From Lachnospiraceae bacterium (GTDB lineage Bacteria; Bacillota; Clostridia; Lachnospirales; Lachnospiraceae), in contig JAFXSQ010000007.1 of assembly GCA_017525525.1 (NCBI GenBank), forward strand, positions 1-64,000: a stretch of DNA of 64,000 nucleotides. Direction: 5' to 3'. Shown here piece by piece: positions 53,091-61,834 of the stretch. Below the pieces are notes generated by a model. The model saw nothing but the letters and a program-made list of their open reading frames with translations, ran no database searches and had not been told where the DNA came from. Position numbers and translations under genes: made by a program. The stretch's first letter is position 1. Each line of letters starts with the position of its first letter.

Positions 53091-55019
53091 ATGGGAGTAA
53101 CAAAGGAAGACGAACAGAATTATGGCGCTGACCAGATACAGATACTCGAGGGTCTCGAAGCGGTAAGAAAGAGACCCGGTATGTACATCGGAAGCACATC
53201 CGCAAGAGGACTTCATCACCTTGTTTATGAGATAGTGGATAACGCAGTTGATGAGGCACTGGCAGGCTTCTGTGATCATATAGAGGTGACTATCAACAGC
53301 GACAATTCGGTTACGGTAATAGACAACGGACGAGGTATTCCCACGGGAATACACGAAAAAGCAGGCATACCTGCGGTTGAGGTTGTGTTCACCATACTTC
53401 ATGCCGGCGGTAAGTTCGGCGGTGGAGGATATAAGGTTTCCGGTGGACTTCACGGCGTAGGCGCTTCTGTCGTAAATGCTCTTTCAAACTGGCTTGAGGT
53501 TGAAATATCAAGAGAGGGAAAGGTTTACAGACAACGTTATGAAAAAGGCCATGTTATATATCCGTTAAAGGAAGTCGGTAAGACAGATTTAACCGGCACA
53601 AAGGTTACATTTATGCCGGATGAGACTATATTTGATGATGTTATATTCGATTATGATATCCTGAGAAGAAGGCTTCGTGAGATGGCATTTCTTACCAAGG
53701 GACTTAGGATAAGCATAGAGGACAAGAGAACAGAGGAATTCAAGAAAGACGAATTCCACTACGAAGGCGGTATAATTGAATTTGTCAAGTATATGAACCG
53801 TCAGAAAAATACACTCTATGACAAGATAATCTATTGCGAGGGCATGAAGGATGATATCTATGTGGAGGTTGCCATGCAGCATAACGACTCCTACAACGAG
53901 AACACCTTAAGCTTCGTCAATAACATCAACACTCCTGAGGGTGGTATGCATCTGACCGGCTTCAAGAGCGCGATAACCAAGATATTCAACGATTATGCAA
54001 GAACCAACAAGATATTAAAGGAGAAAGAGGAAAATCTTTCGGGTGATGATTTAAGAGAGGGATTAACGGCTATAGTATCCATCAAGATTCCCGAGCCTCA
54101 GTTTGAGGGACAGACAAAGCAGAAGCTCGGTAATGCAGAAGCAAGAACAGCGGTGGAAAGCTTAGTTTCCGAGAAGCTTACATACTTCCTTGAGCAGAAT
54201 CCGCAGGTGGCAAAGGCCATAGTCGGAAAGGCGGTTGTCGCGCAGCGTGCGAGAATGGCCGCAAGGAAGGCAAGAGATGTGGCAAGAAAGTCGGTTTTAG
54301 AGAGCAGCATGGCTCTTCCCGGAAAGCTTGCCGACTGCTCAAGCACCAACCCGAAGGAATGTGAAATCTACATAGTCGAGGGAGATTCCGCGGGTGGTTC
54401 GGCTAAGACAGCAAGGTCAAGAGCAACTCAGGCAATCCTACCGCTTAGAGGTAAGATTCTCAATGTTGAGAAAGCCCGTATAGACAAGATTCTTGCAAAT
54501 GAAGAAATAAAGGCGATGATAACCGCCTTCGGAACAGGAACAAGAGAGAACTTTAACATAGAGAAGCTTCGCTATGACAAGATAATCATCATGACCGATG
54601 CCGATGTCGACGGAGCTCATATCGCAACCCTGATGCTTACTTTCTTCTTCCGCTTTATGCCGGAGCTTATCAGACAGGGACATGTGTATCTTGCTCAGCC
54701 GCCGCTTTATAAGCTTGAGAAGAACAAGAAGGTATGGTATGCCTATAGTGATGATGAGCTTGCAAAGATCATCGATGAGGTAGGACGTGATCAGAATAAC
54801 AAGATACAGCGTTATAAGGGACTCGGTGAGATGGATGCTGAGCAGCTCTGGGATACGACCATGGATCCAGAGAAGAGAGTGCTTCTCCGAGTGTCCATAG
54901 ATGAGGAAAGCGAGTCGGAGCTTGATATAACATTTGATACCCTTATGGGAGAGAGAGTTGAGCCGAGACGTGAATTCATAGAGACTAACGCGAAGTTTGT
55001 AAAGAACCTGGATATATAG
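53091..55019 (+). CDS. gyrB: DNA gyrase subunit B
   Basis: This is a 642-residue ATPase subunit. ATP-binding motifs: [32 protein letters not shown] and [14 protein letters not shown]. The TOPRIM domain shows [15 protein letters not shown], and [20 protein letters not shown]-terminal TOPRIM-end [20 protein letters not shown]. Introduces negative supercoils with GyrA. Start preceded by AGGAGG. A ~200-bp structured spacer separates it from gyrA. Confidence 0.96.
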   Translation: MGVTKEDEQNYGADQIQILEGLEAVRKRPGMYIGSTSARGLHHLVYEIVDNAVDEALAGFCDHIEVTINSDNSVTVIDNGRGIPTGIHEKAGIPAVEVVFTILHAGGKFGGGGYKVSGGLHGVGASVVNALSNWLEVEISREGKVYRQRYEKGHVIYPLKEVGKTDLTGTKVTFMPDETIFDDVIFDYDILRRRLREMAFLTKGLRISIEDKRTEEFKKDEFHYEGGIIEFVKYMNRQKNTLYDKIIYCEGMKDDIYVEVAMQHNDSYNENTLSFVNNINTPEGGMHLTGFKSAITKIFNDYARTNKILKEKEENLSGDDLREGLTAIVSIKIPEPQFEGQTKQKLGNAEARTAVESLVSEKLTYFLEQNPQVAKAIVGKAVVAQRARMAARKARDVARKSVLESSMALPGKLADCSSTNPKECEIYIVEGDSAGGSAKTARSRATQAILPLRGKILNVEKARIDKILANEEIKAMITAFGTGTRENFNIEKLRYDKIIIMTDADVDGAHIATLMLTFFFRFMPELIRQGHVYLAQPPLYKLEKNKKVWYAYSDDELAKIIDEVGRDQNNKIQRYKGLGEMDAEQLWDTTMDPEKRVLLRVSIDEESESELDITFDTLMGERVEPRREFIETNAKFVKNLDI

Positions 55020-55023
55020 TTAC

Positions 55024-55199
55024 TATTCACAGTGATTCAAAATTATAAAATAGCTTTTGTGCTTGCACAATAAAGCATTTTATAATTTTGAATCGGAACT
55101 GCGAAGCAGTGACGCCTCGAACACCCATGACCATAAGCGGCAAAGCCGCGTCGGATGCACGCAGTGCAGACGGGTCGTGGGTTGGAGAGGCTGTGAATA
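55024..55199. repeat. Nested palindromic spacer between gyrB and gyrA
   Basis: Outer arms TATTCACAG (55024-55032) and CTGTGAATA (55191-55199). Inside, an 18-bp perfect stem at 55034-55051 pairs with 55077-55094, then small hairpins (ACTGC/GCAGT, GCGGC/GCCGC, GCACGCAGTGC). No gene seen. Confidence 0.75.
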
Positions 55200-55218
55200 A
55201 GAATAAGAGAGGTAAGTA

Positions 55219-57813
55219 ATGGACGAGAATATATTTGACAAAATCCATGAGGTCGACCTGAAAAAAACCATGGAGGAATCCTATATAGATTATGCCATGA
55301 GCGTTATCGCGGCACGAGCGCTTCCTGATGTAAGGGACGGATTAAAGCCAGTGCAGAGGCGTATTCTTCACTCAATGGTTGAGCTTTCGAATACTCCCGA
55401 CAAGCCACACAGAAAGTGTGCGCGTATAGTCGGTGATACCATGGGTAAGTATCATCCCCACGGTGACAGCTCCATTTACGAGGCGCTTGTTAAGCTGGCG
55501 CAGGAGTGGAACACAAGATACACGCTTGTTGACGGTCACGGAAACTTCGGTTCGGTGGACGGTGACGGCGCGGCTGCCATGAGGTATACAGAGGCAAGAC
55601 TTTCCAAGATAAGCATGGAAATGGTTGCCGATATGAACAAGGATACGGTTGATTTCGTACCGAATTTCGATGAGACCGAGAAGGAACCGGTTGTGCTTCC
55701 TTCGCGTTATCCGAATCTTCTTGTGAACGGTACCTCGGGTATAGCGGTAGGTATGGCTACAAATATCCCGCCTCATAACTTAAGAGAGGTTATAGATGCG
55801 GTTGTCAAGATTATTGATAACCGGGTTATGGAGGACAGAGATACAACTATAGATGAGATACTAGAGATAATCAAGGGACCTGATTTCCCGACAGGGGCAC
55901 AGATACTCGGACGCTCGGGTATCGAGGAGGCTTACAGAACCGGACGCGGTAAGATAAAAGTTCGCGCGGTGTCTGAGATAGAGCCCATGACAGGAGGCAA
56001 GCAGCGCATAGTCGTAACAGAGCTTCCTTACATGGTCAATAAGGCAAAGCTCATACAGAAGATTGCAGAGCTTGTGAAGGATAAGAAGATGGACGGCATA
56101 ACCGCTCTTCGTGACGAGTCTTCCCGTGAGGGTATGAGAATCGTTATAGAGCTGAGAAAAGATGTGAATGCCAATATCATCATGAACCAGCTTTACAAGC
56201 ATACGCAGATGCAGGATACATTCGGCGTGATTATGCTTGCTCTTGTAAATCAGGAGCCGAGAGTGCTTAATCTGCTTGAGATGCTGACATATTACTTGAA
56301 GCATCAGGAGGAGGTTGTTACACGCCGTACAAAGTTCGAGTTGAACAAGGCAGAGGAGAGAGCTCACATCTTAGAGGGCTTGCTTATTGCCTTAGATAAC
56401 ATAGACAGAGTAATTGAGATAATCAGAGGTTCAAAATCGGTAGCCGATGCAAAGCTCGGACTCATGCGTGAGTTTGGACTTACGGATGTTCAGGCGCAGG
56501 CTATCGTTGATATGCGTCTTCGTGCTCTTACCGGTTTGGAGAGAGAGAAGCTTGAAGCAGAGTATAAGGAGCTCTTGGAGCGTATCGCAGAACTACGCGC
56601 AATCCTTGCGGATGAGAAGAAGCTTCTCGGCGTCATCAAGGAAGAGATTCTTATAATATCAACCAAGTACGGTGATGACAGAAGAACCACAATAGGTATA
56701 GATCTTGATGATGATATCACGGTTGAGGATTTGATACCGATGGAGAATATCGTTATAGCTATGACAAAGCTTGGCTATGTAAAGCGTATGACTCCGAATA
56801 ATTTCAAGAGCCAGCACAGAGGCGGCAAGGGAATTAAGGGTATGCAGACTATAGAGGATGACTTTATCGAAGACATCTTCATGACTACAACCCATCATTA
56901 CATCATGTTCTTTACAAATCAGGGCAGGTGCTACAGGTTAAAGGCTTATGAGATACCTGAGTCAAGCCGTACCGCAAGAGGAACGGCCATAGTTAACCTT
57001 CTTGCGCTCCAGCCGGATGAGGTAATAACAGCGGTTATTCCGATTAGGGAGTACCATGATGGAAGATATCTCTTCATGGCTACCAAGAAAGGTATGGTCA
57101 AGAAGACCAAGATCACCGAGTATGCAAATGTAAGAAAGACCGGACTTGCCGCAATCAACCTTAAGGAAGGCGATGAGCTGATAGAGGTTAAGGCAACCAA
57201 TAACACCAAGGATATTCTCCTTGTGACAAAGCTCGGTATGTGCATACGTTTCTCCGAGAAGGATGTAAGAAGCACGGGAAGAGCTTCTATAGGTGTCATA
57301 GGAATGAATGTCGGAGATGACGATGAGATAGTCGGAATGCAGCTCGACACTCAGGGAGATGCCTTAGTAATAGTATCTGAGCTAGGCCTCGGTAAGAGAA
57401 CATCTATCGATGAATTCACTCCGCAGCACAGAGGCGGTAAGGGCGTCAAGTGCTACAAGATAACCGATAAGTCAGGCAAGGTTGTCGGTGTAAAGAATGT
57501 GTCCGATGAGAATGAAATCATGCTCATTACCAATGAGGGCATAGTTATCCGCATCATGTGCAAGGATATATCAAAGCTCGGAAGGATAACCACCGGAGTT
57601 AAGCTGATCAACATGGATATAGAGAGCGACATAACCGTCGCAAGCATTGCAAGAGTCAGAAATAAGTCCGCTGAGGAATCGGAGTCATTCCTTACCCAGA
57701 TGGAGCAGGAGATGAATGATGACGACAACGATAAGGGCAATGTTGAAGAGGAGCTGCCGGAAGGCAACAGTGCCGAAGAGGGTTCCGAGGATGACGGAGC
57801 TGACGGCGAGTAG
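55219..57813 (+). CDS. gyrA: DNA gyrase subunit A
   Basis: This is an 864-residue breaking-rejoining subunit. Catalytic Tyr lies in AAAMRYTEARLSKI. The winged-helix region has HPHGDSSIYEALVKLAQEW (quinolone-pocket positions Ser/Glu as in susceptible enzymes). The C-terminal beta-pinwheel contains the GyrA box QHRGGKG twice (near residues 533 and 735), marking it as gyrase and not topoisomerase IV. The last ~35 residues are an acidic tail (NDDDNDKGNVEEELPEGNS). Start has AGAGAGG upstream. Confidence 0.96.
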   Translation: MDENIFDKIHEVDLKKTMEESYIDYAMSVIAARALPDVRDGLKPVQRRILHSMVELSNTPDKPHRKCARIVGDTMGKYHPHGDSSIYEALVKLAQEWNTRYTLVDGHGNFGSVDGDGAAAMRYTEARLSKISMEMVADMNKDTVDFVPNFDETEKEPVVLPSRYPNLLVNGTSGIAVGMATNIPPHNLREVIDAVVKIIDNRVMEDRDTTIDEILEIIKGPDFPTGAQILGRSGIEEAYRTGRGKIKVRAVSEIEPMTGGKQRIVVTELPYMVNKAKLIQKIAELVKDKKMDGITALRDESSREGMRIVIELRKDVNANIIMNQLYKHTQMQDTFGVIMLALVNQEPRVLNLLEMLTYYLKHQEEVVTRRTKFELNKAEERAHILEGLLIALDNIDRVIEIIRGSKSVADAKLGLMREFGLTDVQAQAIVDMRLRALTGLEREKLEAEYKELLERIAELRAILADEKKLLGVIKEEILIISTKYGDDRRTTIGIDLDDDITVEDLIPMENIVIAMTKLGYVKRMTPNNFKSQHRGGKGIKGMQTIEDDFIEDIFMTTTHHYIMFFTNQGRCYRLKAYEIPESSRTARGTAIVNLLALQPDEVITAVIPIREYHDGRYLFMATKKGMVKKTKITEYANVRKTGLAAINLKEGDELIEVKATNNTKDILLVTKLGMCIRFSEKDVRSTGRASIGVIGMNVGDDDEIVGMQLDTQGDALVIVSELGLGKRTSIDEFTPQHRGGKGVKCYKITDKSGKVVGVKNVSDENEIMLITNEGIVIRIMCKDISKLGRITTGVKLINMDIESDITVASIARVRNKSAEESESFLTQMEQEMNDDDNDKGNVEEELPEGNSAEEGSEDDGADGE

Positions 57814-57845
57814 AAAGTATCATAAAAAACAGGAGGTGAAAAACA

Positions 57846-58052
57846 ATGAATACAGATACGATTAAGGAAGGATTGGACGGTCTTACGAAGATAGACAATG
57901 TATCCAACGTGCTATGGGTAGCGATGTACTGGGTAGGCGTAATATTCGTGCTTTTGGTCGTAGCCTGGTTCTGCGTAAGCCTCGGCATGTTCATCATGGA
58001 GCGCCAGAACGGCGTGTCTTATAAGGATGAGGATGATTTTTTGGATAAATAA
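57846..58052 (+). CDS. Small single-pass membrane protein after gyrA
   Basis: This is a 68-residue protein with one hydrophobic helix (NVLWVAMYWVGVIFVLLVVA, about 21-40), a Trp/Cys-containing end of the helix, and a short acidic C-terminus. It starts 32 bp after gyrA with AGGAGGTG upstream and ends before a terminator, so it likely shares the gyrA transcript. I recognise no family. Confidence 0.7.
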   Translation: MNTDTIKEGLDGLTKIDNVSNVLWVAMYWVGVIFVLLVVAWFCVSLGMFIMERQNGVSYKDEDDFLDK

Positions 58053-58083
58053 GTCAGAAAATAGTTTTAAGTCTTAAGATTAA

Positions 58084-58122
58084 AGCTGCCGGTGGAGATT
58101 TCACTCTATCGGCAGCTTTTTT
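58084..58122 (+). terminator. Intrinsic terminator after the gyrA group
   Basis: AGCTGCCG pairs with CGGCAGCT across an 18-nt loop and is followed by a T-run. Confidence 0.85.
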
Positions 58123-58227
58123 AAAAATTTCCATAAATCCTCTCGTGTCCTCCGTATATAATGCAGAACACAAAAACTTCTTAACAAAGTAAGGTAAGAT
58201 TAAACATAAAATGCATAAATGCAGGGA

Positions 58228-58358
58228 GGTGCGATTATGACGAAGTCATAATTTGCATCGCACCGACTTTCGTCATAAGGGGTACCGCGAAGCGGTGGAT
58301 TCCTTATGACATTAGACTTGGGCAGGATTACGAAGTAATCATGCCATTACATATTATA
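58228..58358 (+). repeat. Multi-hairpin 5'-UTR repeat, full copy (element A)
   Basis: Three hairpins: GGTGCGAT...ATCGCACC with inner TTATGAC/GTCATAA, GTCATAAGG...CCTTATGAC, and GATTACGAAGTAATC framed by GGCA/TGCC. It ends 16 nt before the DUF4349 lipoprotein start with GAGGAGG in the gap. Confidence 0.85.
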
Positions 58359-58374
58359 CGAGGAGGAAAAAAAC

Positions 58375-59571
58375 ATGAGAAAGAATTCACTAATTAAAAA
58401 AATACAGATAGGTACACTTGCAACGGCCATGCTGCTCTCACTTGCAGCCTGCGGTGATAAGAGCAGTGATTCAAGCCACAGTAATGAGATGCGCGAGATT
58501 GAAAGCTATGTCACTACTGAGGCGCCGGCAGAAACGGAAGCGTATTACAACGGCGCTTATGAGAGTGAAGAGTATTATATGGGTGACTATGCTTACGAGG
58601 ATGAGGGTGTTTCACTCAAAAGCGCAGGGGCTGCGAGCGGTTCGGGTGAAAATCCAAACATCGCCGATGTGAGCCAGCTGAGTAAGATTGATACGGAAAA
58701 GCTAGTTTATCGCTGCTCACTTTCCTTTGAAACCTTGAATTATAACGAGTCGGTTATAAAGCTTAGGAATCTTATTAACAGTTACAACGGCTTTATGGAG
58801 AACGAGGACGTCAACACTTACATCAGGGACGGCAAGACCTACTACAATTACAGCGCTACAATCAGAGTGCCTTCAGCTTCTTATGAGAGCTTTGTGAACG
58901 GAACCGCGGATGTCGGAGATTTAAAGAATAAGAGTCAGAATGTAGAGAACCTCTCACAGGAATACGGAGACATATCAGCGGAGCTCGAGGTTCTTGAGAC
59001 AAAGAGAGAGAGCTACCTTGAGATGATGAAGGAGGCCAAGAAGCTTGAGGATATGGAAAACCTCCTTATGATCGATGACCGTATAACCGATGTTGAGATA
59101 CAGATCAACAGAATTAAGACCAGACTTAACAGGATAGACAATGATGTGGCTTACAGCTATGTGAACGTGAACATCAGCGAAGTTGAGAAGTACGAGGAGC
59201 CGGTTGCGGAGACCTTCGGCGAGCGCCTGTCAAGAGGTCTTAAGAATGGTTGGGAGAACTTTACCGAAGGCGTTCAGAACTTCATGGTGGATGTAACGGA
59301 AAACCTTCCGAAGATAATCATAACCATAACCGTAATTCTTCTGGTATGGTTCCTTGTTATAAGACGTTTCTTGCGCTACGTCGGAGTTCCGAGTCTTAAG
59401 CAGATGAAGGCAAACCGCAAGGCAAGAAAAGCAATGCAGGCACAGCAGATTCAGAATTATACGGTTCAGCAGCAGGTACAGCCCCAAACCCAGCCTCAGG
59501 CACCGGTAAATACTCAGGCAGAGTCTCAGCCGCAGGCTGAACCCCAGGCACCGGCAGACAACAACAAATAA
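58375..59571 (+). CDS. DUF4349 lipoprotein
   Basis: This is a 398-residue lipoprotein. Signal peptide ends in the lipobox LAAC (Cys ~27). A Glu/Tyr/Ser-rich spacer (30-90) follows. DUF4349 core includes VYRCSLSFETLNYNESVIKL and a long coiled stretch (ISAELEVLETKRESYLEMM ... IDDRITDVEIQINRIKTRL). A membrane helix (IIITITVILLVWFLVIRRFL, about 330) is next to a Gln/Pro-rich cytoplasmic or exported tail. DUF4349 members are found in many Gram-positives, with unknown function, possibly a stress or envelope sensor. Directly preceded by element A. Confidence 0.85.
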   Translation: MRKNSLIKKIQIGTLATAMLLSLAACGDKSSDSSHSNEMREIESYVTTEAPAETEAYYNGAYESEEYYMGDYAYEDEGVSLKSAGAASGSGENPNIADVSQLSKIDTEKLVYRCSLSFETLNYNESVIKLRNLINSYNGFMENEDVNTYIRDGKTYYNYSATIRVPSASYESFVNGTADVGDLKNKSQNVENLSQEYGDISAELEVLETKRESYLEMMKEAKKLEDMENLLMIDDRITDVEIQINRIKTRLNRIDNDVAYSYVNVNISEVEKYEEPVAETFGERLSRGLKNGWENFTEGVQNFMVDVTENLPKIIITITVILLVWFLVIRRFLRYVGVPSLKQMKANRKARKAMQAQQIQNYTVQQQVQPQTQPQAPVNTQAESQPQAEPQAPADNNK

Positions 59572-59586
59572 TATCATAGCTTTCTG

Positions 59587-59621
59587 TCCCCGGCCGGAAA
59601 TCCCGGTCCGGGGATTTTTTA
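59587..59621 (+). terminator. Intrinsic terminator of the DUF4349 gene
   Basis: TCCCCGGCCGG-6-CCGGTCCGGGGA followed by TTTTTTATT. Confidence 0.9.
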
Positions 59622-59758
59622 TTGTATGTGAAGGGGATGGATTTACCTGTCATATTCGATTTTCACTGATGACTATTCACGGGAGTTTTGGTATAATGCC
59701 TTTAATCGGTGTCCGCAGGGCGAATGGGGACAGACTTCAGGAAGGGAAGGTAGACTAC

Positions 59759-60832
59759 ATGAAGAAATTGATGACTTACATTTTATCTGTTGTGATGATA
59801 ATTGCGGCATGCTTTGCTGCAAATGTGCCGGCGAGGGCAGCAGGGGGGAAGAGCATCGGGGATATGGCGATATACCTGTCGGCGACGGAGCTTGAGTATA
59901 ACGGCACACTTAGGAAGCCACAGGTTACGGTTAAGGATGATATCTGGATTCTTGAGGAGGATAAGGATTATAAGCTTAAATATGAGAATTCCGTAAATGC
60001 GGGAAAGTACAAGCTGACCGTGACGGGAATGGGCGATTACAGCGGTTCGAAGACATTTTCTTATACCATAACACCCACGGCGCTTTATTCATCATGGGTT
60101 AATCTCTCTAAGACAAGCTACACCTATGATGGGAAGGCCAAGAAGCCGGCGGTAACGGTAAATACGGGAAAGGCCACGCTCGTTGAGGGTAAGGACTATA
60201 CGGTTACTTATAAGAACAATGTGGTCATCGGGGCTTATACCGCAAAGGTTGTGGTAGAGGGTATAGGCAACTACAGGGAGACGGTTACAAAGAGCTTTTC
60301 CATAGAGCCGCCGAAGTCGGCAGACACCTCGGTAACTTTAAAGTACAGGGCTTATGTCCAGAAGAAAAACTGGATGGACTGGACCGTTGCGGGAGTTGGA
60401 ACAAAGGTGGACCAGACTTCATTTGCGGGAACCACCGATAATCTGCGCATGGAAACTATACAGATGCAGCTTTCGGGTGCCTCAGGCGCAGTAAAGTACC
60501 GCGCGTATGTTGAGAAAATGGGCTGGACGCAGTGGGCCACCACGGCGAACACGACTACCTATGCCGGAACCAAGGGCATGTCGAGAAGAGTGGAAATGAT
60601 TCAGCTTCAAACTACCGGTATGGTGGGCATGCTCTATGACATGTACTATAGAACCTATTGCGAAACATTTGGCTGGCTCGGCTGGGCGGGGAATAACGAG
60701 AAGTCGGGCTCTGCGGGATATGCGAGAAAGCTGGAGGCTTTTCAGATACAGTTCGTGCCGAAGGGGACAAAGTTTGAAAGGGGAACAAGGAAGGCCTTCT
60801 ACGATAAAACGAAGGACGGAGCCAATCCGTAA
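59759..60832 (+). CDS. Secreted protein with two MBG-type and three ChW repeats
   Basis: This is a 357-residue protein. ATG 59759 (GGGAAGG upstream) gives a clean signal peptide (MKKLMTYILSVVMIIAACFA); the longer frame is rejected. Two MBG-type repeats (DYKLKYENSVNAGKYKLTVT ... DYSGSKTFSYT and KDYTVTYKNNVVIGAYTAKV) span about 35-205. Three ChW repeats (GWTQWATTANTTT, GWLGWAGNNEKSG) fill 215-345. The ending is the same as in the 33573 protein. The MBG pair is a close paralog of the corresponding block in the 61835 gene downstream, showing local duplication. Confidence 0.88.
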   Translation: MKKLMTYILSVVMIIAACFAANVPARAAGGKSIGDMAIYLSATELEYNGTLRKPQVTVKDDIWILEEDKDYKLKYENSVNAGKYKLTVTGMGDYSGSKTFSYTITPTALYSSWVNLSKTSYTYDGKAKKPAVTVNTGKATLVEGKDYTVTYKNNVVIGAYTAKVVVEGIGNYRETVTKSFSIEPPKSADTSVTLKYRAYVQKKNWMDWTVAGVGTKVDQTSFAGTTDNLRMETIQMQLSGASGAVKYRAYVEKMGWTQWATTANTTTYAGTKGMSRRVEMIQLQTTGMVGMLYDMYYRTYCETFGWLGWAGNNEKSGSAGYARKLEAFQIQFVPKGTKFERGTRKAFYDKTKDGANP

Positions 60833-60853
60833 ATTAAAACCAGGAGAAATAAA

Positions 60854-61795
60854 ATGAGAAAACACGGAATAAAAAAAGCGGCGCTGGCTATAACGGCGTT
60901 ATCGGTTTTGGCGGCCGGCGGGTGTGGTGAAAGCAAACCTGTAACCACTGCTTCAACTACAGCAGCGGTGACGACGGAGGCTGCCGGAACGACAGAAGTC
61001 GCAGGCACAACCGAGGCGGCGGATACGACGGAGCAGAAGGGGGATGAAGATATGCTCACCGGAAAATGGTGCGATATAAACGGCGACGCTGTGCTTGAGT
61101 TTGACGGTACGAAGATGTATGCCACCTGGTGGAGCGGCCAGACCGAAAGAGACGAGTACAACATCAAATATGAGCAGGATGATTACGGCACTAAAGAGAT
61201 TAAGAATGCGAACAAGGATGAGTACAGCTTCGGGATCATGTCAAATCTTGAGATATGTGATGACGGGACGCTTCGCGCATATGAGGAGATTTTAGACGGC
61301 GAGGGACACAGCTATCGCTTTGTGCCGGAGGAGAAGGCAGATGAAGAGAAGGCAGTAAAGGATCTGTCAGAGGATGCCCCGAAGGTCATAGAATCAAAGG
61401 ACATCAAGGCATTTTCACTCTCACTTCGTCATTATACTCCGGAAGGACTTGATTACGGTAATTATTCATGGGAGCTCAAGAAGCTTGATGAAGGAGGATA
61501 TCAGTCGGACTTCACGGGCATGGGCTCGGACTATGTAATAATCAATGACACGACCACGGTTGATGACGCCTTTGTTCAGGGACTTCAGGCTATGATGGAC
61601 GAGGACAAGCTTGCAGAAAAAAACGGCATGTTCTTCTCACACAACGAGAGCGACACGGAGTATTCGCTTTACGTAAGGTATGAATCGGGCGAGAGGCTTT
61701 CGCTTAAGGTAGGCAGCAAGGCTTTGGACAAATGGTTCGTGGACAGTGAGAGGTACCTTGATTACGCAAGGAGTGTAATTAAGGAAGAAGAGTAA
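60854..61795 (+). CDS. Lipoprotein of unknown function
   Basis: This is a 313-residue protein. The lipobox is AAGGC (Cys ~24). A Thr/Ala/Glu-rich linker with repeated TTEAA/TTEVA (30-60) follows. Then a beta-rich domain that begins LTGKWCDINGDAVLEFDG, as in small extracytoplasmic lipocalin-like or DUF-type domains, and a C-terminal region with alternating strands (SLYVRYESGERLSLKVGS). I cannot name the family. It lies 21 bp after the ChW/MBG gene on the same strand and may be co-transcribed. Confidence 0.75.
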   Translation: MRKHGIKKAALAITALSVLAAGGCGESKPVTTASTTAAVTTEAAGTTEVAGTTEAADTTEQKGDEDMLTGKWCDINGDAVLEFDGTKMYATWWSGQTERDEYNIKYEQDDYGTKEIKNANKDEYSFGIMSNLEICDDGTLRAYEEILDGEGHSYRFVPEEKADEEKAVKDLSEDAPKVIESKDIKAFSLSLRHYTPEGLDYGNYSWELKKLDEGGYQSDFTGMGSDYVIINDTTTVDDAFVQGLQAMMDEDKLAEKNGMFFSHNESDTEYSLYVRYESGERLSLKVGSKALDKWFVDSERYLDYARSVIKEEE

Positions 61796-61834
61796 CGGTG
61801 ATTTGAAAATAAATGTATTCGGAGGCTTTTGTTT

